DNA of 64,000 nucleotides from the NCBI GenBank assembly GCA_009823505.1, contig VZQC01009558.1:1335012-1399011 (forward strand), written 5' to 3'. Each line of letters starts with the position of its first letter. Position 1 is the stretch's first letter. This DNA comes from Rhizomys pruinosus. Lineage: Eukaryota > Chordata > Mammalia > Rodentia > Spalacidae. This document shows positions 55,291 through 64,000 of this stretch, one piece after another. Both the position numbers and the translations under genes were made by a program. The notes beneath the pieces are model-generated. The model did not search any database, had not been told where the DNA came from, and saw nothing but the letters and a program-made list of their open reading frames with translations.

Positions 55291-56772
55291 TAGCACTCTT
55301 CATAAGGGAACATCTGTTGCCATGCAACCAACTTCCAACTCAACTATTAGAACACAAACCATACTCCTTTTAATTTGAATATACTTTGTGGTGATTATTT
55401 TTCTTTCTGTAACTCAAAAATTGTTAAAGGAACAGAACAAGCAACCCCATTGCCTTGAGCTATAAAGGAGCATTGCATCTGTTGATAGCTAAAAACAATT
55501 CTGTTTTGCAATATGACCATCTCTCTTCCAGAGCTTTTGCGCATTAACTTTTTGTGCCCTAACAACAAGCAGATATTAGGTGATAGTGATTGCCATTTCG
55601 ACAGGAAATGAAGGCTGGCTGCAATTTTCAGCTAATGGTGCACCTGGTATCAGAACCAGGCTCTGTCTGGCCTTAAAGGCCATGGTAGAAACAAGAAAAG
55701 ACTGTGCTATGAGCAATGGCAGATGATTCCTGACCCCAACAAGAGGACACTTCAGCAAAGTTGTCAGACAGAAACTTGGTTTTGAATGGCCTTTGAGAGT
55801 AAAAGGAAAAATGATCCCTACTAATACAGACAAGTATGTTGATTAATTTTATTGCAAAGGGCAGCTAAGAATTAAAGTGGTGCCTTGGAATCGGCATGTC
55901 TATGTACCTGATGGGAGTGGTTAGCAACCAAGGAAAGCTTTGGTCCAGGTGGAAGATGGGAAAAGCCGCTTGGATGGATCTGCCCCACGATGGGATGGGC
56001 CTCGGATGGGGAATGGACAGTTCGCCCATAGACCAGGAGGGCAAGACAGTAAAGGCACCAAGGTGTTGAGTAGTTGCAGGGTTGGGAGAGGAGAGGAGAA
56101 AATGTGAGAAACTAAGGTCCTCACTTCATAATAAGAGCACTGAAGACTCAGAGCAGGAAAATCAAAACAGATTATTTTCTAACTTTGCAAGGTTTAACAT
56201 CAGCTGAGAACAATTCTAAACCCTAACCCCTGGCCCTCTTCCCTTTTTGTCTGAGTAATCATGAGGGTACAGTCTTACGTGTCATCTAGATATTACCTTT
56301 CCCTTTGTTGCTTAAGTTTATCTGGATACAAACTGTGCATTCATGGGTTCATCTATTTCATATCCTGTTTATTTTAAAGCTTATCAGATGAATGGCCTTG
56401 TTGCATCTGCAGGTCCTTAGGCAAGCTAGGCTGTTAGTCATTTTCTACTCTAAACTCCTAGCTTGGAGTGTGTGCTGGGGAGGGCAGTTTATTAGGGTTT
56501 GAGTGGGGGATTAGCTAAGCTAGCAGGCATCAGGGGGGTGTAGTGTGTTCTGTTCATTTGTAGCTGGACCTAAACTGGCTGCAGGTACCTATGAACCATT
56601 AGGGTTTACATCTTTCAAGGAGACATATCAAGAAGAAATGGTAACACAACCTGGAAAGTTGGGAGGTCAAGATGGGAAGAGGTCAGGAGCACAGGGAAAA
56701 TGTCCCGGACAAGTCTTTCTATATTCCAGTAGAGTCAAGAAGACTTCAGACTAAAATACAAAAGGTATGAGT
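55291..56772. other. Repeat-poor single-copy block
   Basis: 1.5 kb with no recognisable transposon or exon. Confidence 0.4.
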
Positions 56773-56934
56773 GCCGGGCATGGTGGCGCACGCCTTTAAT
56801 CCTAGCACTCGGGAGGCAGAGGCAGGCGGATCTTTGTGAGTTCAAGGCCAGCCTGGTCTACAGAGTGAGTTCCAGGACAGCTGGGACTACAGGGAGACCA
56901 TGTCTTGAAAAGACCAAAAAAAAAAAAAAAAAAG
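56773..56934 (+). mobile_element. B1 SINE, sense, young
   Basis: GTGCCGGGCATGGTGGCGCA to GTCTTGAAAAGACC plus A18. Closely matches the 10,358 and 17,641 copies. Confidence 0.93.
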
Positions 56935-58149
56935 GATAAGTTAGAAAGCTGGGCAGTACAGAACCAGCGCTGGGCTTCAATGTTAGGGATGGTGGTGTTG
57001 TGACACCAGGGCCTGGCTGGCCAAGTAGGCCAAGGAGGAGACGGCGTCAAAGAGCTGAGCAGATAGGGTGAGAGAATCCCCAGCGTAGGGATGGCAAAAG
57101 CTAGAATCATCACAGGAATGAGGTGGAAGAAAGTGACAGTGAGCCAGACTGGAGTTCCTTCCCGGGAAGGACACAGAATGACCCAAGGCAGAAATGAGAT
57201 TGAGCAGCAAGGAGCGTGGCCTGTGTCAAGGAGAGGCAGGGTCAGACAGCAGGACTTTCAAAGACACCTTGAGATGGAGGCCAAGGACTTTAATAGAAGC
57301 AATCTTGCTGGTGATGAGACATGACCTGCCACGAGCACATGGAAGGTTCCTGGAGTGGCAGGGTGGAACAGTGCTTGAACGCTAGCTGAGCTCCAGGAGG
57401 GATGCAGGCTCAGGGTTTCCTTCCGTCCTCCCAGGTAACCCAAAAGCTGTGAGTGGACATCTGGGCTGGCTGTTTTGAGCATGAGCACACTTTGACACCC
57501 TGGTCCTGCGACTGTAGAGGGCCCCAGGAATGCGGAGCTCCAACTGTCAGTCCTCTAAGAAGAGGAGAGGGCTGAGCTCCCCCGTCCTTCAGCTTCCCCT
57601 TAGCCTGTGAGGCTCTGTCTCTGGGGTTCTTCAGACCCAAAGGTCCAGGCCACCCTGGCAGGCCATCGCAGTCGTTTCAGACAAGAAACAAACAGTGCAT
57701 CTCTCCAGTTAGTCACACCATCACCCAGGCAAGGAGTTCCCACAGCCAGACACTAGTCAGAGCTCTCAGAGGGAAGTTCTCTTTCTCTATTCTGCTTTTG
57801 ACACCAGTTTAGGTATGACAGAGGAGACCTCCCTCTGCCTGTCCCTGTCACCACAGGCTCAAGTAGCCCTGAGTTGCGGAACTTCCAGCTCCAGCCACCC
57901 TACCTCTGAAATGGAGACCCAATTGTTTCTGGTACTTAAACCAAGCGCCCTCAAAAAAGGGGGATTAAAGCTTGGGCCAGAGTCAGAATTCAGATTAAAC
58001 AGAAGGTAGATGGGGAAGAGGACGCACAGCACGTGTCGTGCCCATGCAAGATAAATTCGAGCTCTGAAAACCTTTTCTCCCAAGCCCAGAGCCCTTAGGG
58101 GAGCTGGCGATGCTCTCGTTTTTAATAAATGGGCAAGAGAGTTGGGCTG
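56935..58149. other. Single-copy sequence upstream of promoter-like region
   Basis: 1.2 kb with no recognisable repeat. GC content rises towards the right. Confidence 0.4.
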
Positions 58150-58200
58150 CAGGAGGACACCAATCAACAGGGAGAGGGGACGCAGCAAGTGAGAGCCATG

Positions 58201-58213
58201 GTTGCCTAGCAAC
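58201..58213 (+). promoter_or_regulatory. RFX X-box, perfect half-sites
   Basis: GTTGCC-T-AGCAAC: both half-sites match consensus, with a one-base spacer. It sits just upstream of the densest CpG cluster, about 180 bases before the best ATG. Confidence 0.65.
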
Positions 58214-58379
58214 TGACGGGGCTGCGCTCCAGCCTGGGGCCAGTGGGCTCTAGAAGCTCGCCACCGCCGCGCGCGCCCACGAGCATCCAGGATTGCGGAG
58301 AAACTTTGGGGTGCTTGGGAGCCAGTGTTTCTGCGCGGGGTCAGACCCAGCGATGAGCCCCGGGGGCTGAGGGCAGACC

Positions 58380-58502
58380 ATGGGGTCACCGCCCTGCGCG
58401 CCCGCCTGGGGAGCCCCCGGATCTCACCCGCGGAAAGTTGGTGGCGCCCGAGGGCTCCTGGATGACGAGGTGCCTTTAGGGACCTCCAAGTTGTTTTTTT
58501 AG
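58380..58502 (+). CDS. Possible first coding exon, unrecognised
   Basis: The ATG at 58,380 has a strong initiation context (GCAGACCATGGGG). It is preceded by a six-codon upstream frame (ATG at 58,353, TGA at 58,368-58,370). The frame is open for 40 codons (begins MGSPPCAPAWGAPG) to a TAG at 58,500. If it is spliced, a weak GT donor at 58,470 follows GAG in phase 0 (GACGAG/GTGCCT). The exon at 58,685 needs a phase-1 upstream exon, so this donor does not join it in frame; a GT at 58,441 would fit in phase but is poor. Composition is G, P, A and C rich. Low confidence: it could be 5' UTR only. Confidence 0.25.
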   Translation: MGSPPCAPAWGAPGSHPRKVGGARGLLDDEVPLGTSKLFF

Positions 58503-58684
58503 CAAGTCCTCACGCCCAGGGGATGAGGCGGGTGGCATCCTGCATGGCCCCTGGTTCACCCAATCTGACCGCTGGGGAGAGCCCCGCGTTCTCCCGGACC
58601 AGCGCTCTTGCAGATGCTTGATTAACTGTCCCTAGATGGTTGCCTCGATTTAATGCTCCTTTTCTGCTTTTCTTGTTCCCCCAG

Positions 58685-58735
58685 ACAGTGATTTTGTGGA
58701 CGCCTCTCCCGCGCCCTACAGCCCAGAGGAGTTAG
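58685..58735 (+). CDS. Candidate internal 51-bp exon, gene unknown
   Basis: The exon is bounded by a good 3' splice site (pyrimidine tract TTTCTGCTTTTCTTGTTCCCC then CAG is at 58,661-58,684) and a consensus donor, TTAG/GTAAGT, at 58,736. Of three frames only one is open through the exon, phase 1-1, reading SDFVDASPAPYSPEEL between two split codons. Length is a multiple of three, so skipping would keep frame. It lies about 300 bases downstream of the CpG-rich X-box region, suiting a second exon. I do not recognise the peptide and assign no function. The rest of the gene would be to the right, possibly beyond the window. Confidence 0.5.
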   Translation, partial: TVILWTPLPRPTAQRS

Positions 58736-58815
58736 GTAAGTCTGACCTTTTTCCTTTGGAATTCTGCCCTAAAACGGGCGAGTTTCCAGGGGGGATGGGG
58801 CAGAGGATGAATGGA

Positions 58816-58816
<1 letters not shown>

Positions 58817-58859
<43 letters not shown>
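58817..58859. repeat. (TG)n microsatellite
   Basis: About 21 TG repeats, 80 bases downstream of the candidate exon's donor. Confidence 0.96.
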
Positions 58860-58860
<1 letters not shown>

Positions 58861-59552
58861 CGCCAGGACTACAAATTTCAGACCTGGCACCTCTGAGGAC
58901 CCTGAACGCTTACCTGGAAGGCTGTTTCATTGCCTTGCCAAGCACTTTCCGGGAGATGGTCCCGCGTGGGTGTGCTGCCAGAAACAGCAGTGCAGTCACT
59001 AACTCCATGCCCCCGGGCCCTTCCTCCTCAGTGTTCATTCCGGGTTAGTCTGTAGGCAGGTGAGGTGGAACCTCCCGTCCTCCCATGCCTGTAGCTTTGG
59101 AGGTCTGTGGTGTGTGGTTGGGACAAAGGTCAGAGACAGACCTTCCTGTGTGTCAGAAGGCAGTCTGGTATGGCCAGTCTAAGCATTGCTGCTGCCCATT
59201 CTTTCCTGGTGGCCTGTGCTGGGCCCTTCTCTCTGGCTGTGCGTGCAGCAGATTATCTGCCAAGCCTGTTCTGGCTGTTCTCTTACCACCAGCTGGCAAG
59301 TCCCACCGTGAAATAAAGGGATTTGGTTGGACAATACAAGTTGTCAGGAAAGGAGGAGACAGATGTCCACAGAGGGCAGTATACTGGTGTTTGTCCTCAG
59401 CAGCCCCATCTCAGGGCCCAGGCACCTTGTTTCTGTGTGGCCTCTTGTCCTGGGATGTGTGTTCTTATGAAGTCTCATAGCACTGGGAGCGAAATCCCAC
59501 CCTAGCAGCAACTTCCAGTTACTGAAGTCAGACACGTCAAATAGGTCTGGAG
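58861..59552. other. Single-copy sequence, probably intronic
   Basis: No repeat recognised. A 131-codon frame at 59,085-59,480 has no domain or splice support. Confidence 0.35.
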
Positions 59553-59680
59553 CCCTGCATGGTGACTCATGCTAGGAATCCCAGCACTTGGGAGGCTGAG
59601 ACAGGAGGATTGCTGTGAATTTGAGGTCAGTCTGGACTACAGAGTGAGACGTGTCTCAAACAAATAAACCAAAAAGCAAA
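59553..59680 (+). mobile_element. B1-like SINE, sense, diverged
   Basis: GCCCTGCATGGTGACTCATG, AATCCCAGCACTTGGGAGGC and CAAACAAATAAACC tail. Confidence 0.85.
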
Positions 59681-60209
59681 CAAACGAAGTCTGGCTATCA
59701 AGGTGATGTTCTGCAGTATGGAAGAATGCCTTGTTCATACAGAAAACCAGTTCTTGTATGTTGAGAACCAGTGGCATATCTGTAATACAATTTCAGGTTC
59801 AACACACAAACAAAGCCGTATTTTCACGGCAGGCATAGTGGTGATTCTTCTTCCTCAAGGCTATTGACATGTAAATCATAAATCTTAGCTTTGGGAGATG
59901 TGAGTCACTGGCAGGGAGGGACAGGGTGATCTGTCCCACTGTGTCCTTTCACATTGATGTCACATCTTCCCATGGAATGACAGATGCTAAGCAGGGGCAA
60001 TGGAAGACTGGGCTCTGCCTGCTCAGGGAAAGCAAGCTGTCTGCTGCCGATCAGCCGTGCTCACAGGGGGATTTGTGCCTGTGGAAGGCCCGGGAGCTGT
60101 GGTCCTTTTACATCTCCACATCTCCCTCTGTGACCAGGGCACTGAACGGGCCCACTGCGGCACTGATGAGCGGAAGCAGCTCTTCAAATAAGCATCAGAT
60201 ACTGAAGAA
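59681..60209. other. Single-copy sequence, no gene seen
   Basis: Nothing recognised. Confidence 0.4.
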
Positions 60210-60236
60210 CTGTTGTTATTGTTGTTGTTGTTGTTT
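60210..60236. repeat. (GTT)n microsatellite
   Basis: About nine trinucleotides with one GTTATT interruption. Confidence 0.9.
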
Positions 60237-60527
60237 TTCCGGTACAGGTTAGAGTAAGAAAATAACCTTTTCCCTTCTCAGCTCTCCTGAGACAAGCGCA
60301 GTTTCTCAGGAGGAGAAGAGGGTAGCTTACCCTGTTTGGGCTGCAAACAACAGCAACAGAAAAAAAGCAAAACAGCACCCCCACAGATTGGGTCATTTGT
60401 CAAGGGCAGAAATGCTTTGGTTCTGGTTGCGTCCCCTCGAAGGGGTCTTCTGCTTCCAGTCTCCTGAGGTGCTGTGAGAGGTTGGAAGCTGCAGGCAGCA
60501 CAGAGGGCTCATTTATGTTCCAGGCTA

Positions 60528-60581
60528 GCTGGGTACATGGCATCTTCCAAGGTTGCTGGGTACATGGCATCTTCCAAGGTT
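60528..60581. repeat. 27-bp perfect tandem duplication
   Basis: GCTGGGTACATGGCATCTTC plus CAAGGTT occurs twice head to tail without a difference. Confidence 0.95.
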
Positions 60582-60593
60582 GCCTCGTGTCCT

Positions 60594-60606
60594 CCCCCCC
60601 CCCCCC
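60594..60606. repeat. C13 homopolymer
   Basis: Thirteen consecutive C bases. Confidence 0.95.
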
Positions 60607-61647
60607 AGCTGCTCTCAGGTCAGACGGAGCGCTTGTTTCTCCCTTGGAAAGAAGCATGATAGTTTCTCGTGCATTATAGACACACAGCAGGGACAGTACC
60701 TTAGCCTGCAGCAATCAGCTCACCAAGCAGCCCTGGCTTCTGGGGCTGCTGAGGGTCGGCCCTGGCCAGATATAATAAAGGAGTCGAGGGATGCTAGAGG
60801 AAACTTTCTTTACTCACGTCCCTGCTGACACCCTATGGGTGGGCTTCCCACACTAAGCGATACTGCCCAGGAGTCCTACAGTCCAATGATGTGACTTCCC
60901 AGAGTGAGCAGCGCAGATGCTACAGGTGAGGGATCAACCATCCCCAACCCCAGCTGTCTCAGTTCAGCTGCCTGAACAAATGGTGGTCCCCCATGTTCTC
61001 CACACTTTTATTCTGCTTGGCTATACAGCTTCCACAGCCTTTTCTTCTGGTTAATAATGACCAACTGAACTCCAGGAAATGGCTTAGCTTATATTTGGCA
61101 GAATATTATAGAGAATATGAGCAAGATGGAAAGCTCTACAGGGCCAGGCAGGGAAGGGCCCTAAGCATGGGGCCGTCTGTCCTTGGAGAGTTGTGGAAAG
61201 CTACTTGCTAGCATGTGGATGTGATTACTAACCCAGAATATCTCCTCATTTCTTCATGTAGTGTTTTTGAGAGATTCTGTTCTTTTGAGAGTTTCTGTTA
61301 TGTAGGGATGACCAACATAATCTTCAGCCACTGGTACCTAACTCAGCTCTCAGCCCTTCCTCCTCCCCAGAAGTCAGGTTGGGTAGAGGACACTGAAAAG
61401 CACTGAATCCAACTGAAAGTTTGAACTGCTCAGGAAGGGATTGGTTCCTCAGCAGCCAGCCTCCCTCTGCAGTACAGGGACCTTCAACTTATACTTATGC
61501 CACCAGCATAAGGTTAGATGCACTTGTGCTTGAAAGAGGGCTTGTTATATCCTGCCACTACTCACTCACTCACTCGGGGAGTTCCATGGGTTTTAGGAGA
61601 TCTGTGCCTGTACCCAGGGGTGAGCAACAAATGTATATTTCCTTTTA
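60607..61647. other. Single-copy sequence, no gene seen
   Basis: Nothing recognised. Confidence 0.4.
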
Positions 61648-61772
61648 GTTTTTTGAGATAGCTGTCCTGGAACTTGCTTATGTAAACCAGACTGGCCTGG
61701 ATCTCACAGAGATCCACCTACCTCTGCTTCTTGGGTGCTGGGATTAAAGGCGTGGACCACAGCACCTGGCAT
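61648..61772 (-). mobile_element. B1 SINE, antisense, with deletion
   Basis: TTTTTTGAGATAGCTGTCCT (a deletion of the GGTCTCCCTGTAG part), GGGATTAAAGGCGTGGACCA. Confidence 0.85.
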
Positions 61773-62424
61773 AAGTGGCTATATCTTGTTATGCCACATC
61801 ATGTCACATTCTCAAAATTTGAATTATTTTAATTTTATTACTCATATACAATGCTCTTATTTTCCCTTCATTGAAGGATGGAATTGATTTTTTTTTTCAA
61901 ATGTTCCTTCTAGTGACTAAATCTTTTTATTTCTAGAAGCTTCTCTACATCATATCTAGTCACCATCCCTGGCAGTTGAGGATGGTGATCAAGTCAATGC
62001 ATTATTTAGTGACTTGTCCTGGAGTACCATGTGGGAGGATTTTCCACCCAAGGTCTTCAGTGACAGTCTAACTACTTTCTCCACACATGATTGAGAAATT
62101 TATATATCAATGTTCTAAAAAAATTAAGAAGAGCATTTTTGGGGATTTATTCCCAGTGTTACAACAAGATCATATAGTGAAATTAAGATTTTTGAGAAGG
62201 CAACAGAATAGGAATGTGTCTGCTGGTGAATGCTTTGTGGAAGGCTTTGGTGATGGAGAGGGCAGAGGTCCTGTCCTTGCCCCGTGGTGGACCTGTTTTC
62301 CATGGAGGGCCTTTCTGCAGTCTCACGTACAGGCTGACATGATGGCTTTCTGAGGGAGCCGATAGAAAGAGCGCATGGAGAGTTGGGTGAACCCAGGAGT
62401 GGTGTGGCACCCTTGTGGGTCAGC
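61773..62424. other. Single-copy sequence, no gene seen
   Basis: Nothing recognised. Confidence 0.4.
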
Positions 62425-62905
62425 TACTCTTCTGACTGCTGTAACAAAATGGTGACAGGAGCTTTATGCTGGCTTGTGGCTTAAGAAGGGACACAGTCAG
62501 CCAGAGGGGTGGCGCACGCCTTTAATCCCAGTACTCAGGAAGCAGAGGCAGGCCAATCTCTGTGAGTTCAAGGCCAGCCTGGTGTCATAGTGAGTTCTAG
62601 GACAGCTGAGCTCAGAGAGACCCTGTCTCAAAAAAGACAAAAAAAAAAGGGGGGGGGGACACAGTCACACAGTCATTGTGGTGGGGAAGGGGTGGCAGTG
62701 GGACTACGAAGCTGCCGACCACATTGCCCCCATTGTCAGGAGATGTCCCAGGCTATTGATGCTCAGGTGGGTCCCCAGCGGCGGCTTCCTCTAGTAAGGC
62801 TTCATCCACGTTCTAACGCTTCCACAACCTTCCATAACAGCGCCACCAGCTGGACACCAAGTATTTAAGACACAGGAGCCTATGTGGACATTCCACATTC
62901 AAACA
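62425..62905 (+). mobile_element. R2-type rodent repeat, copy E, split by B1
   Basis: GACTGCTGTAACAAAATGGT at the start; after the B1 it continues with TCATTGTGGTGGGGAAGGGG, ACAGCGCCACCAGCTGG and GACATTCCACATTCAAAC. The 3' part closely matches 30,700-30,800. Confidence 0.6.
62500..62655 (+). mobile_element. B1 SINE, sense, nested in R2
   Basis: GGTGGCGCACGCCTTTAATC to TCTCAAAAAAGAC plus A and G runs. Perfect 12-base target-site duplication GGGACACAGTCA at 62,488-62,499 and 62,656-62,667. Confidence 0.95.
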
Positions 62906-63489
62906 GGTCACCCTGCTTACTGACCTGGGCTGGGCCCCTCCACCTGGAGAACAGACCCTTGGTTTGGCATAGGAGAACCTCCATCACCTGTTTTCTCTCC
63001 ATCCGCTGTAACTTTGAGATATACTGGGTGGTTTCCTAACTCCCTGCCTGTTCCCTTCCCTCTGCCTGCATACCCTTCCTCCCATTTGGCTAGTTTGCAC
63101 TCTTTCTTCAACACTGATTCTATGAGCCATGTGTTCCTTAAGGTTCTCAGCATTGGCTGACTTTTACAATCAGGAGGAGTTTTTAAAACCCCGAGACTGG
63201 ATTAAAATCCTGAACTTCTGCAGCACGATTTCTGGAGGGGAAGGGAGACACAAGTATCAATGTCATGTTGGGCTGTTGTTATTTTATCACATCGCAGATT
63301 ACTCCAGTGTGCAGGCTGCACACCACTGCGTGCGCCATTGCACAGACTGCACTGCCCCAATCTTCTTCACAAATAGAATGGATAACATAGTGCTGGGCAC
63401 ATGTGCATCTTCAGCAAGCACTACTGAATAAGGATGGGGAGGATGGAGCGCCACAGGGGCGGGGCTTTATGGTAGTTGCGTCTTACTGG
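62906..63489. other. Single-copy sequence, no gene seen
   Basis: Nothing recognised; CAAGCACTACTGAATAAGG near 63,414 is a possible MIR end. Confidence 0.4.
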
Positions 63490-63880
63490 CTGCAGCAAAA
63501 GTACACAGGTCATGTGGTGCTTCACTTTGATTGTCAACCCGATTGGATTAGTGATGCTTAGGGCACTAGTGAGGCACATCCCTGGATATGTCTCTGAGAC
63601 CACGTGGGCATTTGTAGGGAAGATCAGGATAAGAAAACCTGTCCTGAGGGTGGACGGCACCCATCCCAGGGAAGAGGGTCCCTGACTGTATAAGAAGGGA
63701 GAAGGGGGAAAGCCAGCTGAGACTTCCTGCTTCCCAGGAGGTGAGGTGTGAGCAGACAGCACCAGCTGCCCTACCTTCCCCTCATAGTGGACTGCAGCCC
63801 CACCTCTGAGCTCAAAGAAACTTTCTTCCCTTAAATTGCTCTCCGCAGGTATTTTTTCACAATAAGAAAGCAGATTCAGG
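63490..63880 (-). mobile_element. R2-type rodent repeat, copy F, antisense
   Basis: CTTTGATTGTCAACCCGATT, CTGACTGTATAAGAAGGG and AAACTTTCTTCCCTTAAATT follow the antisense R2 order. Confidence 0.6.
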
Positions 63881-64000
63881 TCAGTTCCAAGTGGTCGGTT
63901 CCTCTTGTAGCCCCTCTCCGAAGCTGTCTAGAGATTCAGAAACTTGGACGTTAAGAATCCAGAGAAACACCCTGGCACCAGAAGCAAACTGACCTTCCAC
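63881..64000. other. Single-copy sequence to window edge
   Basis: Nothing recognised. Confidence 0.4.

Larger units (their letters stand above)
58150..58620 (+). promoter_or_regulatory. CpG-rich promoter-like region with RFX X-box
   Basis: CpG frequency is visibly higher than elsewhere in the window (for example ACCGCCGCGCGCGCCCACG at 58,262-58,280). A CCAAT box lies at 58,160-58,164 and a palindromic X-box GTTGCCTAGCAAC at 58,201-58,213, fitting the RFX-family rule GTNRCC-N(0-3)-RGYAAC. No TATA box is seen. RFX X-boxes are typical of cilia and some neuronal genes and of MHC class II promoters. Orientation (+) is inferred from the exon downstream. A silenced or bidirectional promoter is also possible. 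Confidence 0.55.

Overview
The window looks like a stretch of nuclear genome from a myomorph (mouse-like) rodent. The main evidence is its repeats: dozens of B1 (7SL-derived), B2 and B3 (tRNA-derived), ID/B4-like and MIR SINEs, plus LINE-1 pieces, long microsatellites and minisatellites, and no compact gene arrangement. The youngest B2 copies carry an intact Pol III A box (TGGCCTAGCGG) and B box (GGTTCGATCC) and differ from the house-mouse B2 sequence I remember, so I would not call this Mus or Rattus. No complete protein-coding gene is visible.

Layout. 1-0.54 kb is a 32-bp minisatellite cut by the window edge. 0.54-5.6 kb is mostly single-copy sequence with a few SINEs. 5.6-10.36 kb is an old LINE-1 skeleton riddled with B1, B2 and B3 insertions. 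10.49-21.94 kb is an inverted repeat: the segment at 17.79-21.94 kb occurs twice more in reverse complement (10.49-14.75 and about 14.76-17.33 kb). A single N at 10,493 sits exactly at its left edge, and the reverse copies are peppered with small indels. This looks like an assembly fold-back, not biology. 22-24.4 kb is mostly single-copy. 24.8-25.6 kb is a 42-bp minisatellite and 29.88-30.55 kb a 30-bp minisatellite. 29.5-34.8 kb is dominated by LINE-1. 36.36-36.96 kb is a 600-bp TCTA array. 37-47 kb is comparatively repeat-poor. 48.4-50.3 kb has TTTC and CT arrays and a 253-base run of N. 53.47-54.63 kb is a 35-copy, 33-bp minisatellite grown out of a B1 SINE. 55-58 kb is single-copy and leads into a CpG-rich, promoter-like segment at 58.15-58.6 kb with a palindromic RFX X-box. 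A good candidate 51-bp exon follows at 58,685-58,735. The remainder is single-copy sequence with scattered SINEs.

The strongest gene evidence is the 58.2-58.7 kb promoter/exon pair, which may be the 5' end of a plus-strand gene lying mostly to the right of the window; I do not recognise the encoded peptide. The long open frames at 24.8, 29.9 and 53.5 kb exist only because the minisatellite periods (42, 30, 33) are multiples of three, and I do not treat them as proteins. The observations most worth checking are the fold-back, the transposon-seeded minisatellites, an unassigned about 200-bp retroposed sequence present at two independent loci, and the X-box promoter. I found no previously undescribed functional system.
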